7,819 bases of DNA from Thermaceae bacterium (GCA_015490435.1 WFXV01000182.1:1-7819), one strand, 5' to 3'. Numbered from the stretch's first letter, positions 1 through 5,648 are shown. Numbers and translations: made by a program. The notes: a model not told the origin generated them from the letters alone.

Positions 1-146
1 CGCCTACCGAAGTTCCGATGAGCGGGATGCCCACCTTCCCAAATGGCTTCACTACTACAACTGGCACCGGCCGCACTCCAGTCTGGGCAACCAAGCCCCT
101 GTCTCACGTTTAGGGCTTAAGGTGAACAACGTTGTGAGACTGCACA
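1..146 (+). mobile_element. 3' end of an IS481-like insertion sequence (truncated by window edge)
   Basis: The element contains a transposase C-terminus reading rightwards and appears to end at base 146. The last bases are ACA, the expected end of an IS481-family inverted repeat (5' TGT ... ACA 3'), and the next six bases, TCTAGT, fit the family's NCTAGN target. On the other strand the end begins TGTGCAGTCTCACAACG, a plausible terminal inverted repeat. The left end lies outside the window, so the repeat pairing and the second copy of the target duplication cannot be checked here. The family call rests on the transposase signature and target; the boundary is inferred. Confidence 0.72.
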
Positions 147-151
147 TCTAG
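2..151 (+). CDS. IS481-family transposase, C-terminal fragment (DDE integrase fold)
   Basis: Only the last 49 codons are in the window. They include the motif WLHYYNWHRPHSSLGNQAPV followed by SRL and NNVV. The YNxxRPHSSLGxxxPxxR pattern is the conserved end of the rve/DDE integrase domain in IS481 and IS3 transposases, just after the catalytic Glu, which here lies upstream of the window. The stop TAG at 149-151 falls beyond the inferred IS end, inside the CTAG target site, so the last codon (ATC, Ile) and the stop are partly or wholly host DNA. Role: cut-and-join transposition of its own element. The frame is open to the left edge, with no sign of decay in the visible part. Confidence 0.85.
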   Translation, partial: AYRSSDERDAHLPKWLHYYNWHRPHSSLGNQAPVSRLGLKVNNVVRLHI

Positions 152-152
152 T
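147..152. repeat. Probable IS481 target site copy (TCTAGT)
   Basis: Bordetella IS481 is known to insert at NCTAGN and duplicate those 6 bp. TCTAGT directly follows the inferred IS end (ACA, 144-146). Because CTAG is palindromic, it encodes TAG on both strands: the transposase stop at 149-151 (+) and the comZ-like stop at 150-148 (-). Only one copy is visible, so the duplication is inferred. Confidence 0.6.
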
Positions 153-1650
153 CGCCGAACAGCACGGTACGGGAGAGGACCTGCACGCCGTCGAAGGAGT
201 CGACGGTGGGCAGGTCGTCATTTTCAATGTGCCGAGCATAGATGTTGGTGTTGCCGTGTTTGATGATCTGGCCTATCGCCACCACGCCGCCGTAGAGCGT
301 GCTGGCGCCGTCGTTGAAGATCACCTGACCGCCCGACCAGATCACGCCGGCGAAGTCCTCGCGGCCGCCCGCGCCGTTGATGGTGACGTCGCCCTCGGCG
401 ATAAGCGCAAGCCCGGGACTGCCGTCGGGATACGCGCTCACGTCAAATAGGGTGTGCCCCCGGAACTCGAGGTTCCCTCGGCTCGCCACGGTTGAGGCGC
501 CGTAAAACTCCACATGCCCGGACACGGTGTAATCGCCGTCCACCAGTACCTTGGTGCTGTAGAAGGCGACGTTGCCATTGGTGTCCGGGCTGTTGCCGGC
601 GATGTCGCCACCGAGGCTATCGGCCATGATGACCGAGTCGTACACCGACGTACCGCCGCCGATCCCCACCTGCTGGTCGGCGAAGAAGGCCACCTTCTCC
701 AGGGTGGGGGCCCCCTGAATCGAGATATTTCCGGCCCAAACCTTCACCTGGGATAGGTCACTCTCGGAGCGGAAGGTACGATCGTCGTCCAGCACGAACT
801 CGACGTTCTCGATCTCTATGCCGGGGCCGATGTTGACGTCACCGCCAACCACGCGGATCCTGACCGGCTCGTCCCCGTTGCCAATCCCCAGCTCCTCGAG
901 GTCGTTGGCGCTATGGATCTCGAGCCTGCCCTCGTGCACCACGTCAAAACCAGTGCCCGGCCGAAGCTCGTCGTAGCGCTCCCAAAGGGTGTCGATGTAC
1001 GCGGCGGGGTCATCAACCTGAGCTGGGGGCACCACGTAGGTGGGAGTACCATCCCGCTGGCAGTACTCCCGCAAGGAGGCGCCATGGGCCGAGCAGATGC
1101 AGGTGGGGTCCTCTTCGGGGGTGCAGCTCGCGCTAGCGGTGCCTTCCTCAATCCGGATGCGGTTTCCGCGCAGATCGAACCCGTGATCGCCGTGCACGTC
1201 ACCCACAATGGTGGGCGAGCCAGTCACCAGGACCGCCTCCTTCGACACCAGCCCCTGGCTGAAAACGGGAGCGATCTGGGGCTCCCCGTAACCCTTGAGC
1301 ACTAGCGCGGCGAGTTCCCGCTCGGCGCCGTTTTGGCCGTAGCCCTTAACGCGCACCTCGTAGAGCGCACCGGTGTCATTTTCCTCCTTGAGCACCGCCT
1401 GGTAGCTACAGTTCACGCCGTCCCCGCAGCTTCCGGAAAGCTCGTCGGGAGGCTCCTCAGCAGCCCGAATCTGGGCCATGGCAAGAGTCAGGCCAGCTTC
1501 AGCCGCCTGCTCGGCAACCACGCGGTCACGGCGGTTCTCCGCCACCCGCAGACTGGTGGTAGCCAGACTGCTCATCGAGAGCACAAGCAAGAAAATCGGA
1601 ACCAGCATCGCCATGACCGTGGCTAGCAAAAACCCTTCGTTCCTTCGCAT
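148..1650 (-). CDS. comZ: ComZ-like minor pilin with beta-solenoid domain (GspK/PilX position)
   Basis: This 500-residue prepilin-like protein is probably the large tip-associated pilin of the natural-transformation pilus. A short basic leader (MRRNEG) precedes a hydrophobic helix (residues 7-30), with prepilin peptidase cleavage expected between G6 and F7. Mature position +5 is Thr, not the usual Glu, as in tip-type GspK pilins. Residues 31-125 form the alpha/beta pilin part. Residues about 130-475 show repeated short beta-strand and glycine-turn units (GDVNIG, GNISIQG, GNLEFRG, GDVTING), as expected of a beta-solenoid. T. thermophilus ComZ is known to carry such a domain inserted in a minor pilin and is proposed to be a DNA receptor. 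Six Cys (75, 81, 176, 184, 186, 197) could form disulfides. The ATG at 1650 lies 9 bp past the pilA3-like stop with a purine-rich AGGGGGCGG ahead. It is last in the visible operon, and the IS begins at its stop. The protein appears complete, slightly shorter than Thermus ComZ. Family placement is firm; orthology to ComZ is inferred from order and architecture. Confidence 0.8.
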   Translation of the reverse strand: MRRNEGFLLATVMAMLVPIFLLVLSMSSLATTSLRVAENRRDRVVAEQAAEAGLTLAMAQIRAAEEPPDELSGSCGDGVNCSYQAVLKEENDTGALYEVRVKGYGQNGAERELAALVLKGYGEPQIAPVFSQGLVSKEAVLVTGSPTIVGDVHGDHGFDLRGNRIRIEEGTASASCTPEEDPTCICSAHGASLREYCQRDGTPTYVVPPAQVDDPAAYIDTLWERYDELRPGTGFDVVHEGRLEIHSANDLEELGIGNGDEPVRIRVVGGDVNIGPGIEIENVEFVLDDDRTFRSESDLSQVKVWAGNISIQGAPTLEKVAFFADQQVGIGGGTSVYDSVIMADSLGGDIAGNSPDTNGNVAFYSTKVLVDGDYTVSGHVEFYGASTVASRGNLEFRGHTLFDVSAYPDGSPGLALIAEGDVTINGAGGREDFAGVIWSGGQVIFNDGASTLYGGVVAIGQIIKHGNTNIYARHIENDDLPTVDSFDGVQVLSRTVLFGD

Positions 1651-1659
1651 TGCCGCCCC

Positions 1660-2400
1660 CTACCAGTGTTGAACGTTGACCAGCGGAAACTCTGCAACCT
1701 CTTCCCGAACCAGGCGCAAACAGGCGTCACCAGTGTAGGTTTCTTCACCGATCTCAGCCTTAATTGCGTCCCCGTAGGCGTCCAGGAGCCCGGGTTTGGG
1801 AAAGATGCCGCAGCCCTTGGGCTCACGATAGGGGACAGAAGCCCGCAGGTAGACCGCAATGGAGCGGGCGTCCTCGGGGCTTGGGCGCTCCCACTGCCAA
1901 TCACTCGCGGTTCCCCAAAAGACCCGAAAGGCCTCCACTTTGAAGCCGGCAATGGGTTCTTCGCTGTCCTTGTACGCCCGCAAGAGTTCGTTTTTATCGC
2001 TGACCCGGTATTTGGCCTCCAGAACGCAGGCTTGCTCGGCACCCACGATCACCGGCCGCCCGGCACTACTGGGGCAAGCGCCGTCCTCAGCCCAACGGAA
2101 AACCAGCTCGTCGTAAGTATCGCCGTGGGCGACGGCGACCGAGTCCAGCCCCGCCGACCAGTTCTCGGAAAGGTAGAGTGCAATCGCCGGGGAAAGGCTG
2201 AGCGAACCGGCCCGCGAGGCATCGGTGTTGATGCTGTAGAGCACCGCAGAAACCTCTCCCGCGAGCTGCGAAGCCCCGGCCAGCCGGTCGCGCCCCTGCG
2301 CCGAGGAAACGAAGGCCCGCGTGACCAGGGCCAGGAAGCCCCCGGCTAGCAGAAGTACGATGATGAGCTCAAAAAGTGTGAACCCTTGCGACCGCCTCAC
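1660..2400 (-). CDS. pilA3: Type IV minor prepilin, GspJ/PilW-like (pilA3-like)
   Basis: A 246-residue prepilin. The start chosen is GTG at 2400, giving the leader MRRSQG and then FTLFELIIVLLLAGG. Cleavage is expected at G6/F7 with the conserved Glu at mature +5 (E11). The GTG overlaps the stop of the upstream gene as GTGA, so coupled translation is likely. A longer in-frame ORF extends to 2562 but has no prepilin logic. After the helix (7-30) comes a globular domain with four Cys (109, 125, 197, 227), able to make two disulfides. Size and third place after GspH- and GspI-like pilins fit the GspJ/PilW class, which sits in the tip complex that primes pilus assembly. T. thermophilus PilA3, needed for transformation, occupies the same operon position. 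Downstream, the ComZ-like gene begins after a 9-bp gap. Prepilin identity is firm; the symbol is by synteny. Confidence 0.8.
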   Translation of the reverse strand: MRRSQGFTLFELIIVLLLAGGFLALVTRAFVSSAQGRDRLAGASQLAGEVSAVLYSINTDASRAGSLSLSPAIALYLSENWSAGLDSVAVAHGDTYDELVFRWAEDGACPSSAGRPVIVGAEQACVLEAKYRVSDKNELLRAYKDSEEPIAGFKVEAFRVFWGTASDWQWERPSPEDARSIAVYLRASVPYREPKGCGIFPKPGLLDAYGDAIKAEIGEETYTGDACLRLVREEVAEFPLVNVQHW

Positions 2401-2786
2401 GGCTCGGTTCCTCCTCTTGCGCGGTAGATGTAAGTGGTCATATCGGCCACGCGGTCGTTGCCCTCGAGGTACTGCACCTGCACCCGGTAGAACTCGGGGT
2501 CGGTCACGTCCTCGCCGCATACCGGCCCGCTCGAGGTGGCGACGCAGGGCTGGGAGGTGCACACGAGCGGGGCCTGGGCGTTGGCACAGAGCGTCGGGAC
2601 CTCTTCGGGGTTGGCCCGGAGCTGCGCGATGAAGCGCTGGCTGGTCTGGGTGGCGAGCTCCACCTCTTTGGCCTTCCGGTGGGCCCGCAGCGCCCCCACC
2701 TGCGACATCACCAGCGCGGTCGCCACCAACGTGAAGACCGCCACCGCGACCAGCAGTTCGATCAAGGTAAACCCGCGTCGGCTCAT
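2397..2786 (-). CDS. pilA2: Type IV minor prepilin, GspI/PilV-like (pilA2-like)
   Basis: A 129-residue prepilin with a five-residue leader, MSRRG, then FTLIELLVAVAVFTLVATAL. Cleavage is expected after G5, with Glu at mature +5 (E10). The hydrophobic N-terminal helix runs to about residue 30, followed by a charged amphipathic stretch (RAHRKAKEVE) and a small C-terminal domain with four Cys at 67, 76, 81 and 90 clustered in a loop. The ATG at 2786 overlaps the stop of the upstream pilin as ATGA. An upstream in-frame extension to 2942 was rejected because it would bury the prepilin leader inside an arginine-rich out-of-frame copy of the neighbour. The small size and second place in the set fit GspI/PilV, part of the tip complex. 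The symbol follows the T. thermophilus gene order and is inferred. Confidence 0.8.
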   Translation of the reverse strand: MSRRGFTLIELLVAVAVFTLVATALVMSQVGALRAHRKAKEVELATQTSQRFIAQLRANPEEVPTLCANAQAPLVCTSQPCVATSSGPVCGEDVTDPEFYRVQVQYLEGNDRVADMTTYIYRARGGTEP

Positions 2787-3277
2787 GGGCACGCCCCCGG
2801 TCCCACCAGGCGGACCGCGCCGCCCGGGGATACGCAAAGCTCCTTCACCGGCTCTCCTCCCTGATCGAGCTCCACGGTGGCCTTGAGCGGCTGGGGATCG
2901 TCGCAGCGGGAGGGAAAGCCTTCCGGCCGCCAGCGCAAGCACCGGTCGGGGAGGTCGCTCGAGAGCGAGAAGGGGCCCCGGTAGGCCTGGAGATTCAGAG
3001 TGCGGTAGGCCCCTTCACCCGCGTTCAGGCAGTCCGTGTCGTTATCCAGGCAGGCCCACGCCTTCGTGTCGGAGTGACGGACCCAAACGCTATGGTTCCT
3101 GCGAATCGCTTCCTGCTTGACCTCACTGAAGAACGACCGCAGGTCGTACCCTGCCCGGCTGGCTTCGGTTCCCGACCAGTTCACCCAGGCAAAAAGGGCG
3201 AGCAACAGGCCCAGGATGGCCAGTACGGCCAGCATTTCGATGAGCGTAAAGCCGACAAAGCGCTTAGGACTTCCCAT
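2783..3277 (-). CDS. pilA1: Type IV minor prepilin, GspH/FimT-like (pilA1-like)
   Basis: A 164-residue prepilin, first gene of the visible operon. Leader MGSPKRFVG is followed by FTLIEMLAVLAILGLLLALF; cleavage is expected after G9 and Glu is at mature +5 (E14). The segment DLRSFFSEVKQEAIRRNHSVWV resembles the GspH/FimT pattern, where helix alpha1-C leads into the first strand. Six Cys (76, 83, 113, 125, 148, 163) suggest up to three disulfides in the C-terminal domain. The ATG at 3277 has a GGAG two bases upstream, a rather short spacing. Role: minor pilin at the pilus tip, needed to start assembly and for DNA uptake by analogy with T. thermophilus PilA1. The promoter must lie in the divergent region toward the decarboxylase gene. 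Prepilin identity is very sure; the exact class less so. Confidence 0.8.
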   Translation of the reverse strand: MGSPKRFVGFTLIEMLAVLAILGLLLALFAWVNWSGTEASRAGYDLRSFFSEVKQEAIRRNHSVWVRHSDTKAWACLDNDTDCLNAGEGAYRTLNLQAYRGPFSLSSDLPDRCLRWRPEGFPSRCDDPQPLKATVELDQGGEPVKELCVSPGGAVRLVGPGACP

Positions 3278-3340
3278 TGCTCCAACTCACTGCAAAGCAA
3301 AGACAACGCATGCGGAGCCCGCTTCTCTCCGCCACATCAC

Positions 3341-3370
3341 ACCTAACACCAGTTCTATTGAAGCAGTGAA
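3341..3370 (-). promoter_or_regulatory. Weak candidate promoter of the pilin operon
   Basis: On the minus strand a TTCACT (3370-3365) is followed after 18 bp by TTAGGT (3346-3341), about 63 bp before the pilA1-like ATG. Each box matches the sigma-A consensus only partly. It is the best pair I could see in this divergent region, but the call is tentative. Confidence 0.22.
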
Positions 3371-3378
3371 GAGCACAT

Positions 3379-3402
3379 TTACCCTCCCCCCGTTCGGGGT
3401 AA
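3379..3402. promoter_or_regulatory. 24-bp dyad in the divergent intergenic region (possible operator)
   Basis: TTACCC (3379-3384) and GGGTAA (3397-3402) form matching arms around a C-rich centre, and a second palindrome, CCCCGTTCGGGG (3388-3399), lies within. It sits between the pilin operon and the decarboxylase gene, just upstream of the latter's candidate -35. That position would suit a regulator acting on both genes. No known regulator site is recognised, and GC-rich DNA produces such dyads by chance. Confidence 0.3.
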
Positions 3403-3408
3403 GGAAAA

Positions 3409-3438
3409 TTCGCACCCAGCGGAAACCCGCAGTATCCT
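3409..3438 (+). promoter_or_regulatory. Candidate promoter for the UbiD-family gene, possibly leaderless
   Basis: TTCGCA (3409-3414) and TATCCT (3433-3438) are spaced by 18 bp. The -10 box ends only 5 bp before the GTG start at 3444, so transcription would begin at about the start codon. No good Shine-Dalgarno precedes the GTG. Leaderless mRNAs are common in the Deinococcus-Thermus phylum, which supports this reading; it remains inferred. Confidence 0.38.
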
Positions 3439-3443
3439 GGGGC

Positions 3444-5225
3444 GTGTTTCGGAACCTAGGCGCCTACCTCCGGGCGCTCAAGGCCCGGGGGGAGCTTTTA
3501 GAAATCGAGGAGCCGGTCTCGGCCGAGCTCGAGATCACCGCCCTCGCCGACCGCGCCTTCAAGACCGGCGGGCCCGCGCTCCTTTTCAAAAACGTCCGGG
3601 AGAAGGATTTTCCCCTCGTGATCGGGCTCTTTGGCACCCCCGAGCGCACCGCCTTCGCGCTCGGGGTCCGAAACCTCGACGAGCTCGCGGAGCGAGTCGA
3701 GCGCCTGCTCGCCCTCGCCCCCGAGCCCGGGGTGCGGGGGCTCGTCGCCCTCTTGCCCAAGCTCAAGGAGCTCAAGGGGCTTTTCCCCAAAAGGGTCGCC
3801 CGGGCGCCGGTGCAGGAGGTGGTCCAGTCCGGCGAGGCAGTGGACCTTTCCCGCCTTCCGGTGCAGAAGTGCTGGCCCAAGGACGGCGGCCCCTTCATCA
3901 CCCTGCCCCAGGTGATCACCGAGGACCCCGAGACCGGCGAGCTCAACGTCGGCATGTACCGGATGCAGGTGGTGGGGAGGAACCGGACCCTGATGCACTG
4001 GCAGCTCCACAAGACCGGCCGCCGCCACTTCGAGAAGGCCCGGGCGCTGGGGAAGCGGCTTCCGGTGGCGGTGGCCCTGGGCGGCGACCCCGTGCTCGCC
4101 TACGCCGCCACCGCCCCCCTGCCCGAGCTCCCCGGGATCAGCGAGTACCACCTGGCGGGCTTCCTCCGGGGGCGGCCGGTGGAGCTCGTGCAAGCGAAGA
4201 CGGTGGACCTGCCGGTACCGGCGGAGGCCGAGTTCGTGCTCGAGGGGTACGTGGACCCGGCGGAGCCCTTTGAGCTCGAGGGCCCCTTCGGCGACCACAC
4301 CGGCTTCTACACCCCGAAAGACCGCTTCCCCGTCTTCCACGTCACCGCCCTCACCCACCGGAAGGGCGCGATCTACCCCTCGACGATCGTGGGCGTGCCC
4401 CCGATGGAGGACGCCTGGCTGATCGAGGCCAGCGAACGGCTCTTCCTCCCCCCGGCGAAGACCGTCGTCCCCGAGCTCGTGGACTACCACATGCCCCCCG
4501 AGGGAGTGGCCCACAACTGGGTGAACCTGAGCATTGAAAAGCGCTTCCCCGGCCAAGGCTTTAAGGCCGCCTACGCCCTTTTGGGCCTGGGGCAGATGAG
4601 CCTTACCAAGATGATGGTGGTGGTGGACGCGGGGGTCCCGGTGAAGCCGGGGTTTTCCGCCTTTTTGAAGGCGGTGGAAAACCTCGACCCCAAAGCTCAC
4701 GCCCTCATCCTCAAAGGCCCCCTGGACGAGCTCGACCACGCCCCGAAGGAGGTGGCCTACGGTGGCAAGCTGATCCTGGACGGCACCGCCAAGCTCCCCG
4801 CCGAGGGCGGGCCGGTGCCCCCGCCCCCCACGCCCGGGCCCGTCGCCCACCCCGAGGCGCGCGCCCAGGCCACCTGGCCCGGCGTGCTCGCCCTCACCCT
4901 GGAAAAGCGGCGGCCCCACCAGGCCCGGGCCCTCGCCCGGGAAGTCCTCGGCCAGGAGGCCGCCCGGGGCACCCGGGTCCTGCTCCTCACCGACGCCCGG
5001 GTGGATCCCAAGAATCCCTACCTCTTGATGTGGCTCCTGCTCGCGAACCTCGACCCGGCGCGCGACGCCTGGATGGAGGAAGCCCCCTTTGGAGCGGTTT
5101 TGGTCCTGGACGGCACCACCAAGTTCCCCGAGGAGGGGGCGCGGCCCTGGCCCGAGGTCGCCGAGCTCCCGGAGGCGGTCTTCGAGCGGGTGCGCCCCCT
5201 GCTCGATCGCTACCGGCTCGATTAG
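3444..5225 (+). CDS. UbiD-family decarboxylase, long form, menaquinone (futalosine) type
   Basis: A 593-residue prenylated-FMN-dependent decarboxylase of the UbiD family. The start is taken as GTG 3444 because FRNLGAYLRALKARGELLEI is the usual UbiD N-terminus; the in-frame extension upstream is low-complexity and overlaps the divergent region. Key parts are NVGMYRMQ (R173, matching the catalytic Arg), the metal/prFMN-proximal segment MHWQLHKTGRRH (184-195), PAEAEFVLEG (259-268) and EGPFGDHTGFY (279-289). In the last, E279 and D284 occupy the two acidic positions of the E-R-E triad; the second is Asp rather than Glu. Overall wording and length resemble the SCO4490-type decarboxylases thought to act late in the futalosine route to menaquinone, the main quinone of Thermaceae; the substrate is inferred. 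Residues about 480-568 look like a degenerate copy of 359-457, joined by a Pro-rich linker (457-466). The gene seems to be monocistronic, with the ferredoxin gene 66 bp downstream. Confidence 0.85.
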   Translation: MFRNLGAYLRALKARGELLEIEEPVSAELEITALADRAFKTGGPALLFKNVREKDFPLVIGLFGTPERTAFALGVRNLDELAERVERLLALAPEPGVRGLVALLPKLKELKGLFPKRVARAPVQEVVQSGEAVDLSRLPVQKCWPKDGGPFITLPQVITEDPETGELNVGMYRMQVVGRNRTLMHWQLHKTGRRHFEKARALGKRLPVAVALGGDPVLAYAATAPLPELPGISEYHLAGFLRGRPVELVQAKTVDLPVPAEAEFVLEGYVDPAEPFELEGPFGDHTGFYTPKDRFPVFHVTALTHRKGAIYPSTIVGVPPMEDAWLIEASERLFLPPAKTVVPELVDYHMPPEGVAHNWVNLSIEKRFPGQGFKAAYALLGLGQMSLTKMMVVVDAGVPVKPGFSAFLKAVENLDPKAHALILKGPLDELDHAPKEVAYGGKLILDGTAKLPAEGGPVPPPPTPGPVAHPEARAQATWPGVLALTLEKRRPHQARALAREVLGQEAARGTRVLLLTDARVDPKNPYLLMWLLLANLDPARDAWMEEAPFGAVLVLDGTTKFPEEGARPWPEVAELPEAVFERVRPLLDRYRLD

Positions 5226-5236
5226 GGCATGCGCCC

Positions 5237-5271
5237 TTGACTTCGGCGAAGCGTACCCCGCAAGCTAGGGG
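5237..5271 (+). promoter_or_regulatory. Candidate ferredoxin promoter region
   Basis: A good -35-like TTGACT (5237-5242) follows the decarboxylase stop. The matching -10 is unclear: CAAGCT at 18 bp spacing is poor, and a TAGGGG lies further on. A weak 5-bp hairpin (AGGGC/GCCCT, 5224-5237) overlaps the previous stop codon and may trim read-through. The promoter call rests mostly on the -35. Confidence 0.35.
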
Positions 5272-5274
5272 AGT

Positions 5275-5286
5275 AAAGGAGGTGAT
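5275..5286 (+). promoter_or_regulatory. Near-perfect Shine-Dalgarno of the ferredoxin gene
   Basis: AAAGGAGGTGAT is fully complementary to twelve bases of the bacterial 16S rRNA 3' end (anti-SD AUCACCUCCUUU). It ends 5 bp before ATG 5292, which decides that start over the in-frame TTG at 5286, since the TTG overlaps the SD itself. It suggests a very highly translated protein. Confidence 0.85.
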
Positions 5287-5291
5287 TGGGA

Positions 5292-5594
5292 ATGGCTCAC
5301 GTCATCGCCGAGCCCTGCATCGGGACCAAGGACCGGGCCTGCGTCGAGGTCTGCCCCGTCGAGTGCATCCACCCCACCGAGGAAGAGGATAAGGGCGAGT
5401 TCATGCTCTTCATCCAGCCCGAGGAGTGCATCGACTGCGGCGCCTGCGTCCCGGCCTGCCCGGTCTCGGCCATCTTCCCCGAGGAGGACCTCCCCGAGGA
5501 GTGGCAGGTCTACACCGAGGTCAACAAGGACTACTACGAACTCGACTACGACGAGTTCATGAAGAAGTGGGGGCACCTGGCCGAGAAGGCCTAA
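5292..5594 (+). CDS. 7Fe ferredoxin ([3Fe-4S][4Fe-4S])
   Basis: A 100-residue acidic ferredoxin, a cytoplasmic low-potential electron carrier. The order C9-x7-C17-x3-C21-P, with Thr12 where an 8Fe ferredoxin has its second Cys, marks the 3Fe-4S site (C9, C17, C56). C21, C46, C49 and C52 would hold the 4Fe-4S cluster (CIDCGACVPACP, 46-57). C25 is the extra conserved, non-ligating Cys seen in 7Fe proteins. The sequence closely recalls Thermus thermophilus ferredoxin (EPCIG, CVEVCPVEC, PEECIDCGACVPACPV), which is about 79 residues. This one has a short acidic insertion (30-36) between the cluster motifs and a longer acidic/aromatic tail (DYYELDYDEFMKKW). Its partners are probably 2-oxoacid:ferredoxin oxidoreductases. 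It is followed by a strong terminator, so it is transcribed as a single unit. Confidence 0.94.
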   Translation: MAHVIAEPCIGTKDRACVEVCPVECIHPTEEEDKGEFMLFIQPEECIDCGACVPACPVSAIFPEEDLPEEWQVYTEVNKDYYELDYDEFMKKWGHLAEKA

Positions 5595-5605
5595 GCCAGC
5601 TCGCC

Positions 5606-5642
5606 AAAGGGCGCCCGGAGCCGGCTCCGGGCGCCCTTTTTT
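5606..5642 (+). terminator. Strong intrinsic terminator after the ferredoxin gene
   Basis: The 34-nt block 5606-5639 is a perfect palindrome: AAAGGGCGCCCGGAGCC is followed at once by its reverse complement. A run of six T (5637-5642) follows. It lies 11 bp after the ferredoxin stop and 21 bp before the next ATG, insulating the ferredoxin from the globin gene. The G+C-rich stem suits a thermophile. Confidence 0.95.
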
Positions 5643-5648
5643 GAATTT

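Noticed and set aside
913..1305. Plus-strand open frames opposite the ComZ-like gene
   Set aside because: No motifs, no start context, and the minus-strand frame encodes a coherent prepilin with repeated beta-units.
2401..2562. Longer start for the pilA3-like gene at 2562
   Set aside because: It would put more than 50 Arg-rich residues before the prepilin cleavage site; GTG 2400 gives a normal six-residue leader and a GTGA coupling.
2787..2942. Longer start for the pilA2-like gene at 2942
   Set aside because: Same reason: it is an out-of-frame copy of the upstream gene; ATG 2786 gives a five-residue leader and an ATGA overlap.
3117..3443. Upstream extension of the UbiD-family gene into the pilA1-like gene
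   Set aside because: Ser/Thr/Lys-rich residues with no family similarity, overlapping the divergent gene; the family N-terminus starts at GTG 3444.
3498..4919. Long open frame on the minus strand opposite the UbiD-family gene (473 codons)
   Set aside because: It is an antisense shadow of a GC-rich gene: His/Gly-rich, with no domain, while the plus-strand frame has clear UbiD motifs.
5286..5291. TTG start for the ferredoxin two codons upstream of the ATG
   Set aside because: The TTG overlaps the Shine-Dalgarno sequence, so a ribosome could not use it properly; ATG 5292 has ideal spacing.
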